NCBI GenBank assembly: GCA_003117195.1
Contig: BDSI01000055.1
Coordinates: forward strand, 558,001 to 622,000
DNA length: 64,000 bases
Direction of reading: 5' to 3'
From: Eudorina sp. 2006-703-Eu-15
Taxonomy: Eukaryota > Chlorophyta > Chlorophyceae > Chlamydomonadales > Volvocaceae
The notes under the pieces: generated by a model
The model's database searches: none
Told to the model about the DNA's origin: nothing
Seen by the model: only the letters and a program-made list of their open reading frames with translations
Shown here: in pieces, positions 39,369 through 51,973 of the stretch
Numbering within the stretch: position 1 is the first letter of the stretch
How the letters are laid out: the number at the start of each line of letters is the position of its first letter
Translations under genes and position numbers: made by a program

Positions 39369-41203
39369 CTACCCTCGTGAGAGAAGCGATGAGGCGGCTA
39401 GCTCAGGGTTGTCGAAGGAGATGTTATCCGCGAATCGGGGTTTGATCGCAGGGGGAATGGTGGGCTCTACACCATGCATGATGAGGTAAGGGCTGAACCC
39501 CGTGGACTGATGCACGGAACAGTTATAACCTAACATGACGTACGGTAACAATTCATCCCAATCCCTGCCTTCAGCCCGCTGCCGCGCCATGCGACGGAGC
39601 GCCCTTTTGCAGGTCTGGACCACCCGTTCCGCCAAACCATTGGCCTGCGGGTGGTTGGGTGACGTCTCACGATGATCTATCAGCGAATTCAGCAAGAGCA
39701 ACGAAAAGGCACCCTTCCACTCACTACCCTGGTCGGTGCAGACCTCGGCGCAGGCACCGTAGCGCCCTAGGATATGGTGCAAGAACGCGGAAGCCGTGCG
39801 ATCGGCCTCCTTATCAGGCAACGGAACAAAAACTGCGTACTTAGAGAAATGCTCTACGCAAATCATCACGTAGACATTCCCCGAGTTGGTGCGAGTGAAC
39901 GGGCCACAAAGATCCACGCCCCAGTGATAGAACAAGCCCTGTACCGGCAATGGATGCAGGTCAGGCGACGGGGCTGAAAAGGAGGTATTAACACGATCAC
40001 AATGCTCACAGTGTTTGACAAAGTTGACTATGTCTCGGTAGACGCCATGCCACCAGTGACGGGTAAGCAGCAGCGCAACAGTGCGACGCACCCCGAAATG
40101 GCCAGTCTCCTCGTGTGTGAGTTTGATCAGTTCCACACGATCAGAAGGCTTGGGAACCAGACGTGCTTTGGAGTCGTTGAACACGCGGTACAACTCACCC
40201 CCTTGCATGCGGTAGGCACGAACCCTCCGCGTGACACGCCTCTGCTCGGACAGGGGCAGGTTGGACACGTGCGTGCCCGTACGAAGGAAATGCATAGATA
40301 CTTCATCATCCCAGATATCCGGCCATCGTCCCTGGGACCCCGAAGAGTCCTCCTGCTCCGCTTGGACAGCCGCGGCGAAGACCGTGGGCCAAGGGGAAAC
40401 AGGCTCGCAGGGAAACAGGGGATAGGCCAGGCCATGAGACGGCTCAGGCACAGCTGGGGACGAGTCACTCAGAGCACACGCAGCAACAACCTCATGCAGT
40501 GGCGTGTTGGAAAGAACTCGGCACAAAGACAACACACCAACGGTGGAGGCCAAGTCGGGCGCAAGACCCAGAATGCGGCGCTTCTGAGCCTCGCTTACCT
40601 CGCGAGCCTCTGTGGCCTCATCAGGGTAGCCCATGGCCCGGGCACACTCAAGGACTGTTAGACTGCCCAATTCCGGCTCACAGGGATCGAACACAAGATC
40701 ATATTGGTGCTGCAGCTCCGGACGACTTAGGCTGGGAGCCACGCACAAAGGCTCACCCACTTTGTTCCGGGGGTACGTGCCCGGGGGATCAGGCGCTTGC
40801 GCGAGACGCACAGTGCGCCCTGGGGAGAGCACATCCTGGAGCACGGCCGTGGTGGGCGGCTGCACCCCAGAGATCACCGCGGCAAGCGGCTTTGGCGGTG
40901 AGAGGTTTGTCCAATGCGTGGATACGCGATGCGCAAGTGCGCCAAATTGTACTGCATCAAACGTGATGGATGGGCTCACCGAACGCACTCGTGACTCGTG
41001 ACTGGGCAGCACATGCGTTCTTCCAGGACTCACGAGGCTGCTCACAAACAAGGAAATAAGCGGGCGAACGCCGCTGGATGCGCTGCAAAGTCTGAATAAT
41101 GCGAACGACGTGATCCACGACGCAGGACTCGGGTGCAAGGGAGCCCGGTTCCTTACCTACGTCGTGCCAGCACCAGCTCGCAAACACCACCCACTGGGAG
41201 CCG
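39369..41203 (-). pseudogene. Retroelement 2 pol, middle part: methyltransferase-like C-half and integrase, with frameshifts
   Basis: The methyltransferase-like region runs in two frames: 41190-40957 carries VFASWCWHDVGKEPG and LVCEQPRESW, then a shift near 40980 leads into ALAHRVSTHWTNL and ECARAMGY. The integrase follows with HEETGHFGV, C-x2-C, GVDLCGPF, CTDQGSEWKG and GLAERVV all present. A TAG replaces the Gln of the element 1 RGQAMRQ at 39371. Domain order equals that of element 1. Confidence 0.75.
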
Positions 41204-44102
41204 TCACAAGCTCCAAGTGGCCATGAGTGACTCCTCCGTTACTTTGCGGGGATCAAGAGGAAGGTCCAACCACACACGCTTGTAGGAGTCAGGGGCGAAT
41301 TGCGCGGGGTACTCAGCGCTCAACCGATCCAAGCGCGCAGACACGATTTGAGCGGCAACTGGATCTGGTTCAGACGAGATGTAGCGGTTCACCCGGACGC
41401 CGCACCGAAGCAGGGCCTCCAGACCAGCACACATGCCCCCCAAGGGCTCGTAAACAGTGACTCCCTTACCCAAGGCTTGAGAAAAGAATGCGCGGGACGT
41501 AGGATGTGAAGTGTTTGCGAAAAGCTCGGGATTGGCGCGCGCAGCTGAACGGACCCACTTGACCGCCGAGGCATGAACGGCGTCACGACGCTCCCTGACC
41601 AAGTCAGACTCCTTAGATGGAGGCATGTCTATCACATCAGACGGAAGGCCCAGATGGCCCGACAGAAACTGGTCAGGGACAAAGCAAAAGTCGTCGGAAA
41701 ACTTAGCGTGCGGCACGTGGGAAGACAGTGCGGTGCGCACTGCTGTGCACTCCTGAGATGCATGCGACAGGGCAGCAGACACACGCCGAACGCCGGCCAA
41801 ATCCTCCTCATCCAGCCGGGCACCGGTATTATCAGCGGTCGTCTCCTCAGGATGTCGCGACAACACATCCGCATTTTGATGCTTGAGACCCGGGCGATGG
41901 ATAACCTCAAAGTCGTATTCTTGCAGTACAAGGGCAAACCGGGCGTACTGGCCCGTGAGCCCGTCCGCACTCATGAGGTACGTGAGAGGTTGATGATCGG
42001 TGACCAGGCTGAACTTCGGACCACCCAACAAGTGATGTCTAAACATTTTCACTGCCCACACGGCCGCGAGCATCTCACCTTTGTAGCTGCTGTAATTCCG
42101 CTCATGCTTATTGAGTGATCTGCTGATGCAGGCGCACATGTATTCGTTGCCCTGGTCGTCCAGCTGACCCAGCACGGCACCCAACCCCTTGTTGGAGAAG
42201 TCGGTGTGCAAGATGAGAGGCTTGGAGTAGTCGATAGGGCGAAGAATCAACCCCTCCTTGGAGAATACGGACTTGAGCGCGGTGAAAGCTGCATCCTGAG
42301 CGGGACCCCATACCCATGGCTGATCCTTCTTGAGAAGCACCGTGAGATCGGTGGTGAGCAGGCTCATGTTGGGGATATAGCACCGGTAGTAATTGATGAA
42401 ACCCAAGTGAGCGCGAAGCTCAGACACATTGCGAGGAGTGGGAAGGTTCAGGATCGCGGACACCTTGGCGTGGTGAGGGCTGATTCCGTCCGCGCTCAGG
42501 TTGTGACCCAAATACTCAATGACATCAGCTCCGAAAATGGATTTATCCGGGTGCGCACGAAGACCACATGAGTGAAGGGCATCGAGGACAGCAGCGACAT
42601 GCTGCACATGTTCCTCGGGGGAATTGCTGAAGATTAAAACATCGTCAATGTACGCACGGGCGCAGTGGTCTAAGCCGGCCTTGGCCAACTCGTAATCCAT
42701 GACCCGTTGAAACTTGGCAGACGCATTTTTCAACCCGTACGGCATACGGCCGTACATCATCAACTTATTACCCATCCAGTACGCAGTTTTGGGCTGGTCC
42801 TGCTTGGCAATAGGGATCTGCAGAAAGCCCTGCCTAAGGTCCAACTTAGAGAAAACCTTCGCCTTAGCGCACTGATGGAAAATGTCCTCCGGGCGGTGGA
42901 GTCCATACCTGTCAGATCGGGTATGCCTGTTCACCGGTCGGTAGTCTTGCGCCATGCAGTGATCCGTCCACAGGCCCGTGTCAGGATCCTTCTTGGCGGC
43001 GATTACCGGATTGACAGCGCACACCGTGGGACCCGTATGCTCAAGAACTATGCCCGCCTTGACCAGCTCCGCCGTTTTCTGCATGATTACCTCCTTTTCC
43101 TTCGGCGAGTACCGGCGCGGCGGTTGAATGATGGGGCGATCCGTGTCCAAATCTAAGGTGAACGGCCCCTGCTCACCCGAGTAACCGGGCAGCTCCTCCA
43201 TGCTATACGCAAAAGCCTTGCCCTTGCGCATGCGAACGGCCTCGCGCAGTGCGTGTGACGCACTGGGCTCAAACAAGGAACTATTTCCCCAAATCCATCC
43301 CCCATCGCTGTCCTTCACGTAGCGCTGATAGGCAGCGGCGGCCGAATTTCCCTCAGGGGTGAAAGATCCCACACTGGCCATAGCCATGGCGTGACCCCGC
43401 GTCTCCCATCGCGCATAGTCCCTAGGATCTGTCTCTGCCCAAGGATCATATCCCAAACCGCCGTACTCTGGCAGACGAACACCCCCGTGTTGCAAGAGAA
43501 TGCCCCCGGAAGTCACGACATTGCAAGATATAGATGCAAGGTCACTGTCAAGCACGGCGCCGTGCATGGCACCAGCACCCGCAGCGAGTGTGAACAGCAA
43601 ACAAGTGACGAGCGCAAAGGAAGCAAGGCTGAACCAGGTCCGCCGAGCAGGTGGGGGACTGTTAACACTCTTCTGACGGCGCCCCAAACGAGCCCGCTTG
43701 CGCTTACCCTTGCGCTCGACGAATGACCGGGTCGAAAGCGGTGGTGTAACAGGGAACGAGGCAGTCGCCATGCACGCTGACTCGATCAGCCGATCCAGCA
43801 CCATCCCCACCGGCTTTGCCGCGGCGCAACAGAATGCGGTGGACGTGGAGATCAACGTGAGCAGGCTGGTGAGGAGGTACGTGAGGACGCCCTTCCACAT
43901 GCCCCAGCTGGCAATATGCCTTGGCAGAGACGTTACGCACTTGGATGGCTGAGCTCCGCCTGGTGAGGGAGATGCTGCTGGTGGCGGTGCGGCATCCCCC
44001 GTGGAGAAGTGCATGGGCTCGACTGGCATGCTGGCAGCGTTGGCTGGCTTTAGTGAGGGAGATGCTGCTGGTGGCGGTGCGGCATCCCCCGTGGAACAGT
44101 GA

Positions 44103-44190
44103 ATGGGCTCGACGGGCATGCTGGCAGCGTTGGCTGGTTCCCCCCCCAGATCGGAACCAGAGGGAGACGAGCTGTCCGTGGTCGCGCTAA
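44103..44190 (+). repeat. Arm 1 of an 88-bp inverted repeat at the 5' end of retroelement 2
   Basis: This segment recurs inverted at 44548-44635 with few differences. The two arms are separated by about 360 bases of protease-region coding sequence, giving a fold-back end. Confidence 0.75.
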
Positions 44191-44547
44191 CACAGGCAAC
44201 GGCCAGCTGCGCCGTTTTGTTCGTGCTGCCTATGACCGGTTGCATGGGAATGGTGACACGATATTCCGGGTACTCAACCAGGTTGGGGTGAAAGTGCAGA
44301 CGCGGCGTGGGGTAGGAATCCAAGCCATCGCCCCACAGCTTAGCTTGCTCGTTGCCAACCAGGAGATGGAACAAGTGCGGTGCCACGTCCACCACCAGGG
44401 TCTGGGTAAACGGCACCCTGGTGGCGTGCGGTGTGCCCGGCAGGAGCGTCAGGTAAAGACCGCTCACATCCAACTCGCCGCGCACACTGCATCCTAGCTG
44501 CGCAGAAGTTGACAGCCGGGTGTTTGTGGGTTTGATGGGCAGGTTGT

Positions 44548-44635
44548 GGGCGCGTGCCACCGACAGCTCGTCTCCCTCTGGTTCCGATCTTGGGGGGGAA
44601 CCAGCCAACGCTGCCAGCATGCCCGTCGAGCCCAT
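44548..44635 (-). repeat. Arm 2 of the 88-bp inverted repeat
   Basis: It is the inverted copy of 44103-44190. Because of it the open frame of element 2 begins with residues that are not ancestral protease sequence. It abuts the 22-bp terminal inverted repeat at 44646-44667. Confidence 0.75.
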
Positions 44636-44667
44636 GATATGTCAGAGAGCAGTCATACGGCCTGACA

Positions 44668-46058
44668 AGGAACCAAGTTGTACAACCGGATAACGGGCAA
44701 CCCGGCCAAGCGATCCGTCATGTGGGCGCTACGCAAGAAACCCCAGGCCAAGACCAACGACCCCTCCTAGCTGCTGTGTGTAACCCATGTAACCCGCCAG
44801 CGCCTCACAAGTCCGTGTCTCGTGTCCCACGCTCATATGTGAAATAGAATTAGGGTGATAACAACATGCGCCGGTGTCTCGCCTCAAGTATGTAGGCCTG
44901 TCAGAACCCGGTCACACAGCCATGCGAAACGACAAAAGACACCTGTGCTCCATTATCGACTCTAATGAGGCACCGTTTCCTGAAACTTCACAACGGCCGG
45001 CCTCACCTCAATCCAGCATCTAATCAGAAATTCTCAGAGATCTAATCGATTCATGCCGATGAACCCTTGAATTCGCGTATCCGATGTTTTCACTGCAGTA
45101 CAGCTGGGATTCACCTTCTGAGCCTTACATGTCGCGAATACATTCACTCCTTCAAATCGTATAACGGGCGCCAGGGGCTATGTTCGGCTTAGGGGTAAGC
45201 AACGGATGGCGCGGATGGCGGTTGGGTGGAATGCCCAACCGCACGAATCGCACCGATTGAAGACTTGTCATTTTCATTATCAATGGTTGTCGATGAGAAG
45301 GTTTAAATCATGATTACAACGGGCCAGCCACTTGAGCCATTGTGAGCAAATGTGGCTGTCTTGGAAAGCTAGCCATTACCAGCTGTCACCATCATAAAAG
45401 CAAGACATGTACGGCACACTGAAGCCCTTGTAAAAAGAATAAAATATTGACAGTCGTTCCGATAAGGTCAAACGAAAGTACGGTGTATATGGCATTGGCT
45501 TGCCGAAAAACAGTCTGTATTTCGGAACTGGTGCATACACGGCTGCTTCCTGAGTGACCATCTCCAAGGCAGAGAAAGCAGGGGGGAGTATTTTTATTAC
45601 GTATATAAACGGTCAGTATCCCAGCCATTTACTGCCCGCAACTGTGACGGGTGCCAACTGACGCCCAAGTTCGACACAACGCATCGGAGCAAAAGTCTGA
45701 ACCTGAACGCAATTTCAACTCCAGGTTGGTTCAAAGCAGTTTATGCAGCGGCCATCCGCGCTACGCCCGGCAGCTCGCGTGCCGTGTCGGTGAAATGGGT
45801 GTTGCTGCTGGCGATTCATGATGTTGCCGTGCCTTCCCTTGCGAGCTATCACATCCAAAGTACTACAATGCCTGCGTCTGGACTGGCCGATGTCTTGCTG
45901 GAGCGCGGTTCATTCCTTTCCAGGGACCGGCAGCTCGCATTCAAAGACCTCGCAGCGCTGCCCCCAGTTGCCGCTGGCTCTCATCCTCAGGCTATTTACT
46001 GAACCAAATCCATCTTCTTTTGCAACAGATCAACCAAAATAATTCAACCAAATTTCCT
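44668..46058. other. Intergenic, promoter side of the alpha-amylase gene
   Basis: AT-richer sequence with no recognised gene. Short hydrophobic frames on the minus strand at 45376-45628 are not convincing. Confidence 0.45.
45602..45610 (+). promoter_or_regulatory. Candidate TATA box for the alpha-amylase gene
   Basis: TATATAAAC lies about 450 bases upstream of the amylase ATG, on the right strand, in an AT-rich patch. The distance implies a long 5' UTR or a leader intron, so this is tentative. Confidence 0.3.
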
Positions 46059-49000
46059 ATGGCGTTGTCTCTTCGTCACCAAGCGGCGGTCTTTGGCCGG
46101 AAGCCAGTCCGGCGATGCGTGGCGCGTGCGCGGGCGCATCGGTCCCACACGTTGGTCATCCGGGCGGAGGCGCCGCCCTTCGTGGGCACCCACGACCCGG
46201 TGCCCGCGGACACCCAGCCCGCCTCCTCCGCCACCCCCACCCTGCCGCCGCCTGGCCAGTCCTACGCTGACGCACTAATGCTTCAAGGTGCGGGCTTCCG
46301 CCCCCACCCCTACCCCAGATCTGGGATGTTTGTTGGGTGTACTCACCTGGAGCCGCATCCACCGGTATCGGTTCCGGGGTCTTCCAGGGGGGAGGTAGCC
46401 TCGGGCTGCGGCTGCCGTCGCCGCGCGCAGCAGTTCACCCATCCGTGCTGCCCATGTGCATGCCGTCGTCGGAGCCCGGTCCAGAGGTCGGGGCTGGGCA
46501 TCACGCGGCTCGGCATGCATCCGAATTAGGAACAAATTATATGTTTGCGGCCTGCGGCTGGGTAGCGTGCACCCACGGCGCTGTGCCGTGTCGAACTCGG
46601 ATGGCCCTGGTCTCGGTTCAGGTGGGTTCTGGGTTGCGACGAATCGGTTCAGTCGGTCCAGGGTGGGTCGCGGTGTCGCCGCTGGGCGCGCGCTACATAA
46701 CCCCCTTGCCCACACACCCACACCCACGTCTCCTTTCGATGCCGGTGGAAGGACCCCCCCCCGTACGGTATCATCTCCGACCGGCTCCCTGTCTTTGACT
46801 GGCTGGCTCCGAAATCATCCATTCTTCCTACCTGCATGCGCTTGCCTGTGGCGCGACTGCCTGATCAGGATTCGCCTGGGACTCCTGGGTCCATGGCAAG
46901 GGCAACTGGTACGGCATCGTCCAGTCGTGCATCCCGGCCATGAAGGTGTGTGTGTGTGTGTGTGAGTTTGTATGGCGAAGAAACCCGCCGTGTGTGCGTG
47001 TTGAGTATTTGACCGGGCCTAAGGCTGGCCATGGGCTGCTTACCCACCCTGTTCCCGGCATATGCTACGACGTGCGTCGGACCCAACTTCGGCCCTCCTC
47101 TAGCCCGCCCCGGCGCCGCCCTGGTTCGCTTCCACACTTTGAACAGACGGGGGGAGGCGCAGCGGTCGGGTCGGCGCTGATTTTGGCGGGCGGTGTAGAC
47201 GACGGGTCGGTTGGAGGATGGTGATGCTGGTGCGGGCTGCGCCTCGTCCTTACTGTCCCGCGTCAGTTGTACGGTACAGTTAAGACAGGATCCGAGGGCA
47301 GCTACCTGCCGGTCGTCGAGCTGCAGGGGGACGAAGCGCGTCTCGCAGCGCCGGCTCCGACCCACATCGCTCACCCCATCGTCCACACCCCCTTTGACCC
47401 CTCAGGCGCTGGGCGTCACCCACATATGGCTGCCCCCGCCCTCGCACAGCGTGTCTAGTGAGGTACGTACGGCACGGTACGGCTGCGGGATGGGGCCGTG
47501 CGGACTTGGGCAGCCTGTGTGGGATTTTTCCGTACAACATCGTACACCTCGTACACACCTGGAATGTGTGCACAATGTGGCCCCAGGGGTACCTTCCCGG
47601 CCAACTGTACGACCTGAACAGTAAGTACGGCAATGAGGAGCAGCTGAAGGACTTGAATAAGGCCCTGCTGGAGGCGGGCATCATCCCCATGGCGGACATC
47701 GTTATCAATCACCGGTGAGCGTGCTGGTCATCCGTACACCGTACGGCATCCCGTACATACAGTTGAAATCTTTCCAGGATCCAATCCCGATACCATCCGG
47801 CTCCAATCCAGTCCGCGCCAGGAATGCCAGGTCATGGTCGCCGCTGACACCGCAGCCCACCGCACGATGTACGTCGTACATGCGAGTCACACCCGCCCTG
47901 ATAGGTATCTAAATGGTCGATAAGCTGACACAAATGTGTTGAAAATCGCCCTCACCCGGGGGCGATCCGGGGACCTCCTCCCGCACCGGCACACCGCACA
48001 CGGCAGCGGTGCGGCGGAGTAGTCATGCGTCGCGCGAAGTCGGGCGCGCTTGGCTTCCAGTGGGGGTCGGCGGGTGCAGTCGGCTGTGATGGCCGGGCCG
48101 TGCGCCGTGGCCGCCACTCCCAACGCCCCAACGCCCCAGCCGCGCACCTCGCCTGGATTGCTGCGGGGTGTACCCTTGACCCGCCCCGCGGCCGACCCGA
48201 CCCGTACTCCTGCCCCCACACGGCCCCCACACGGCCCCCACACGGGCCCCACACGGCCCCCACACGGGATCCGCTGATGTCACGACGATGCAGGTGTGCG
48301 GACGAGCAAGAGGACGGCGTGTACAACTCGTTCAAGGACAACAAGGATCACGTGGTGAGGGGGTGGGTGATCCGCGCATGCGTCAGCATAGTCGTACGGG
48401 TGTACGACTGCATCGGGCCCGCCGGCCGCTCTTCCTGAACCTCGGCACCTCGCGCGCCGCTTCGCCATTTCAGAATCGCTCGGATCCGCATCTTGACCGC
48501 GGGGCTGCCGCCGGAGCCCTCGTCTTGTGACGCGATCCACAGTCCATTCAGATGTACTGCAGCCCTCAGTTGTTACCGATGGGCGACTCTAGCGGGTCTG
48601 GCTGTTGCAGCGCGTTCGGCCATTCATTCACTTCTTTCGCCGGGCGCGGAGTTCTGCCCCGCTCCCCTCGCCTCCCCTCCACCCCACTCCGCCCCCATTC
48701 CACCGCCCGCCGGGGGCGCCACTTGCCTCCGCCTCAACGCTGATCTTGGCCCCAACGCTTCACACCGCCCCAAACGAGTGGAGGGGAGCCGATGGGCCCG
48801 TGGGGTGCACCAACCCGCTTCATCCGCCCGCCCGTTGGCACCCCTCCCTTGGCATCCCCTTGGCAATCTCCCCCTTGGCACCAACCCCCACCCCAGGGCG
48901 CCAGCATCGACTGGGGCCGGTGGGCCATCACCTCCAACGACCCGCACTTCAACGGGTCCGGGAACCCCGACACAGGTGCGGCGGGGAGGCCCGTGGGTCG

Positions 49001-51973
49001 CCGGGGAGCCCCATGGGTCGCAGTGAGAGGACGCTGCGGCCGCCCACCGTCCTCTCTCGCTTGTGTGTGCTTAGCTAAGAGACCCGCCCGACCCAAACGC
49101 TTGTGTGTGTGTCTGTATGTCTTGTGTATGTGTATGTGTCTGTTTGAGCCCCGCGGGCCTGCAGCGCCGAACACGCCGTTGCCGGGAGGCACGTCCTCGC
49201 TGGTCTGGTACGGCATGTGATCGCACGCCGGGCGACGTGCCCTCCCTGGAGGGCAACGAGTGGGCCCGGGGCAGCCTCCCGGGTGCGTCGATGGGCTGCA
49301 TGCATCTGGGTATTCCAGGTTTCGCTCTTCTCTTCCCTGCGCGCTTCTGCGGGGATCAAACTGCCGGAGGCGGCCATGGCACGCTGCACCCGGCTCGGGC
49401 CTGTGCCGCGCATATACCTGCCATCACCTCCCTCCCCCGCCTCCGCCCGCCTGCTCCGCGCTGCCCCCGCCCTCGCCCCGCCCCCTGCCCCTGCCCCTGC
49501 CCCCTGCCCCCTGGCCCCAGGCGCCGACTTCCCCGCCGCCCCCGACCTGGACCACGCCAATCCGGAGCTACGTGCGGCCCTCAAGGACTGGCTGAGCTGG
49601 CTGCAGCAGGAGGTGGGCTTCAAGGGCTGGCGCTTCGACTACGTGCGAGGGTGGGTGGGTGGGTGACCTGGGTGTAGATGGGCGGGTGGGTGGGGGGGCC
49701 GAGACCTAGAGGCAAAGGCGGATGTCAGCAAGGGTGTAGATATACGCACATTGGATTGCGAATATAACGTACTGATTGTATGGCACGGGTAGAGGATTGG
49801 ATGGGATGAAACCAAAGCGGCCCCGTCACCAATCGGTACGCCCCCCCCCCCTTAACTTGTGGAGGCTCTCTCTGTGTGTGCCGCCGGCCGGCATCATCAC
49901 CCCGAACTCCCCTGCCTGGTCGTGTCGTGTCGTGATGCGCGGTGACGTGGCGCCGTACAGGTACGGCGCTGAGTTCGTCGGCGAGTACGTCGACGCCACC
50001 ACGGGTCCGGACGTGCTCAACGTGGGCGAGCTGTGGACGGGTGGGCGGCATCGGGGGGCCGCGGCGGCATCGGGAAGCGCGTGTGTGGGGGGGGGGGGAA
50101 GAGGGCGCAAAAGGGTGGAAAAGGAAACGGGCTGTGGGAAAGGAAGGACAGAGCAGGGTTTGTCAAGTATTTCGGTGGGGTAACAGAGGCACGCTGGGAG
50201 TCACAGCTGCGGGGCCCGGCGGTCGCGGTGACCCACGGGTTGCTCAGCGGACGTTGACAGGGGGACGAGCAACCCTTCGCCTGCTCCTGCCCTAGCCTCA
50301 CTTTTCCCCGTACCTCTCCTCCCCTCCCCCCAGAGGCCAACTGGAACGACGGCCACCTGGACTACGACCAGAACGGCCCCCGCCAGGCGCTGTGTGACTG
50401 GATCAAGGCCACGCGTGAGAGGTACGGCAACCGTACGGACACCGTGGCCAGGACTGGGCGGGGAAGGGCGCGCAGGAAGGAGTGCGGGAGGGCAATGGAA
50501 AGGGACCTGACGTCTTTCCTTGCACGCCACCATCGATACCATAGAGCAGATCAGTTCCTGTTTCACGACATCCTCAATTTCTCATTGCCACGGCCACCGC
50601 CGCTGCCACCGCTGCCTCCAGGTCCTGCGCCTTCGACTTCCCCACCAAGTCGATCCTGCAGGAGGCCGCCAAGCACTGCCAGTACGACAGGCTGCGGGAC
50701 AGGGAGGTACGGCACTCAGGGCAGGGGCGTGCGGCCGTGCGCTCTTTGACCTGTCCCGAGCTGGTCCTCTCACATGCGCCTCCCTCAAACGAAACACCTG
50801 ACACACGCCGTACACGCCGCACGATGCCGTACACGCCATCCTCCGGCGCAGGGCCGGGCCCCGGGTCTGCTGGGCTGGTGGCCGGACAAGGCGGTGACGT
50901 TCATCGAGAACCACGACACGGGCAGCACCCAGCAGCACTGGCCCTTCCCGTCCAACCACGTGGGGCTGGGCTACGCCTACCTGCTCACCCACCCGGGTGA
51001 GGCACAGCCTCCAGGGTGGGGAGATGGCGGTGTGCGGGGCGGCGGGGGGGCGGCGGGGCAGCGGGGTAGCTGCCCGGTGGGGTCAAGAGCCAGCTGGCGC
51101 ACCGCCGTCATGGTGGGGGTCATACCACGTCAAAACCACGTCAAACCACGTCAAACCACGTCAAACCACGTCAAACCACGTCAAACCACGTCAAACCACG
51201 TCAAACCACGTCATATCACGTCAAACCACGTCAAACCACGCCGGATCAAAGCACGCGGGGTCAAACCACCGGGGCCCGGTCGGCGCGGCTCCTGGGGTCA
51301 ACGAACGTGGCATGGTCGGTACCGTAGGCTGGTGACTGCGGTAGAGGACGGCCCGGTCTCTTCTCTTTCTCTGAACACGCAGGCATGCCGTGCATCTTCT
51401 GGGACCACTACTTCAGCTGGGGCGACACCCTCCGCGGGGAGCTGTTGTCGCTGGCGGCGCTGCGGCGGCGCTGCGGCATCCTGGCGGACAGCCCCCTGAC
51501 CATTCTGGCGGCGGACCCCGACTTGTATGTGGCCCTGGTGGATGGCCGGTGAGTGGCGGGCGGGGTGGGGGCAACTGGGGGGCGACGGAAATGCGGGGAC
51601 TGGGGGGTGGGCCGCTGCCTTCTACTGGCATCAGGGGGACTGGCGGGCTGTGGACGGAGGGAGGTGGGACCGCAAGAGGGGCTCGCCCAGCTTGCCAACT
51701 AACCAACCAACCAGCTGACAGAAGTACCGGAGGTATACTCGCACTTGGAGAACCCGACGTGGCGTAACGTGGCACCCGCGCAGGTCGGGCAGCTTGGTTG
51801 TGAAGCTGGGCCCACGGGTCGAGATGGGCGACCTGCTGCCGGCGGAGGCGGACGGCTGGACGTTCGTACGGTCGGGGAGCGATTGGGCGGTGTGGGAGAA
51901 ACCCTCCGCAGCCGCCCCCGGCCCCCCGCCCGCGTCCGCGTCCACCCCCGCGGCGGCCCAGTCTTCTGCTTGA
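46059..51973 (+). CDS. Plastid-type alpha-amylase (GH13), 504 residues, 13 exons
   Basis: The exons are 46059-46287, 46869-46945, 47406-47462, 47587-47714, 48294-48354, 48897-48975, 49521-49650, 49961-50040, 50334-50421, 50622-50706, 50852-50996, 51383-51548 and 51784-51973. All phases agree and the sum is 1515 bases with stop. Residues 1-70 are Arg/Ala/Ser-rich, like a chloroplast transit peptide. The barrel starts at LQGFAWDSW. GH13 motifs are complete: DIVINH (region I), GWRFDYVRG with nucleophile Asp (II), VGELW with acid/base Glu (III) and FIENHD (IV). A domain-C-like end follows (LYVALVDG, then [14 protein letters not shown]). It hydrolyses internal alpha-1,4 bonds of starch, probably in the plastid. 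The closest relatives by motif are plant AMY3-type and algal amylases. It looks intact. No TGTAA signal was seen within 450 bases of the stop. Confidence 0.93.
46960..47034 (-). repeat. Dispersed intronic repeat, inverted copy in amylase intron 2
   Basis: On the minus strand it reads ggcccggtcaaatactcaac, CA-rich, then ggcgggtttctt, matching the family at 6840-7026 and 10340-10535. Confidence 0.55.
49057..49140 (-). repeat. Dispersed intronic repeat, inverted copy in amylase intron 6
   Basis: The minus strand reads CA-rich, gtttgggtcgggcgggtctc, ttagctaagcacacac. This is close to the 3' half of the 6840-7026 copy. Confidence 0.5.
51124..51246. repeat. Tandem 10-bp repeat (ACCACGTCAA) in amylase intron 11
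   Basis: About eleven units of accacgtcaa with few changes fill part of the intron between exons 11 and 12. Confidence 0.85.

Larger units (their letters stand above)
41204..44635 (-). pseudogene. Retroelement 2 pol, first part: protease region, linker, RT, RNase H, start of methyltransferase-like domain
   Basis: The frame is 1143 codons. It opens in an inverted duplicated segment and then joins the protease-like region (LLPGTPHATRVPFTQTLVVD). Protease, linker and RT are in one frame here, unlike element 1. Two tandem 30-residue repeats (PANAASMPVEP) lie in the linker, followed by two hydrophobic segments (VLTYLLTSLLTLIST and LASFALVTCLLFTLAAGAGA). RT has LDLRQGFLQIPI and YIDDVLIFS, and RNase H has LHTDFSNKG and TDHQPLTYLM. 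The methyltransferase-like start (VYEPLGGMCAGLEALL) is cut by a frameshift near 41204. Gag is absent. Confidence 0.75.
37053..44667 (-). mobile_element. Retroelement 2: 5'-truncated, damaged relative of retroelement 1
   Basis: Reading on the minus strand, the order is part of the protease region, the linker with hydrophobic segments, RT, RNase H, the methyltransferase-like domain, integrase, PHD, Tudor-like and C-terminal domains, then an LTR-like repeat (37788-37053) homologous to repeat A of element 1. Gag and a 5' repeat are missing. The body is bounded by a 22-bp inverted repeat, TGTCAGGCCGTATGACTGCT plus CT, at 37791-37812 and inverted at 44646-44667. Several frameshifts and a TAG interrupt pol. 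Confidence 0.8.

Noticed and set aside
51124..51246. CRISPR-like regular repeats
   Set aside because: Units are 10 bp with no spacers, in a nuclear intron; this is a simple tandem repeat.
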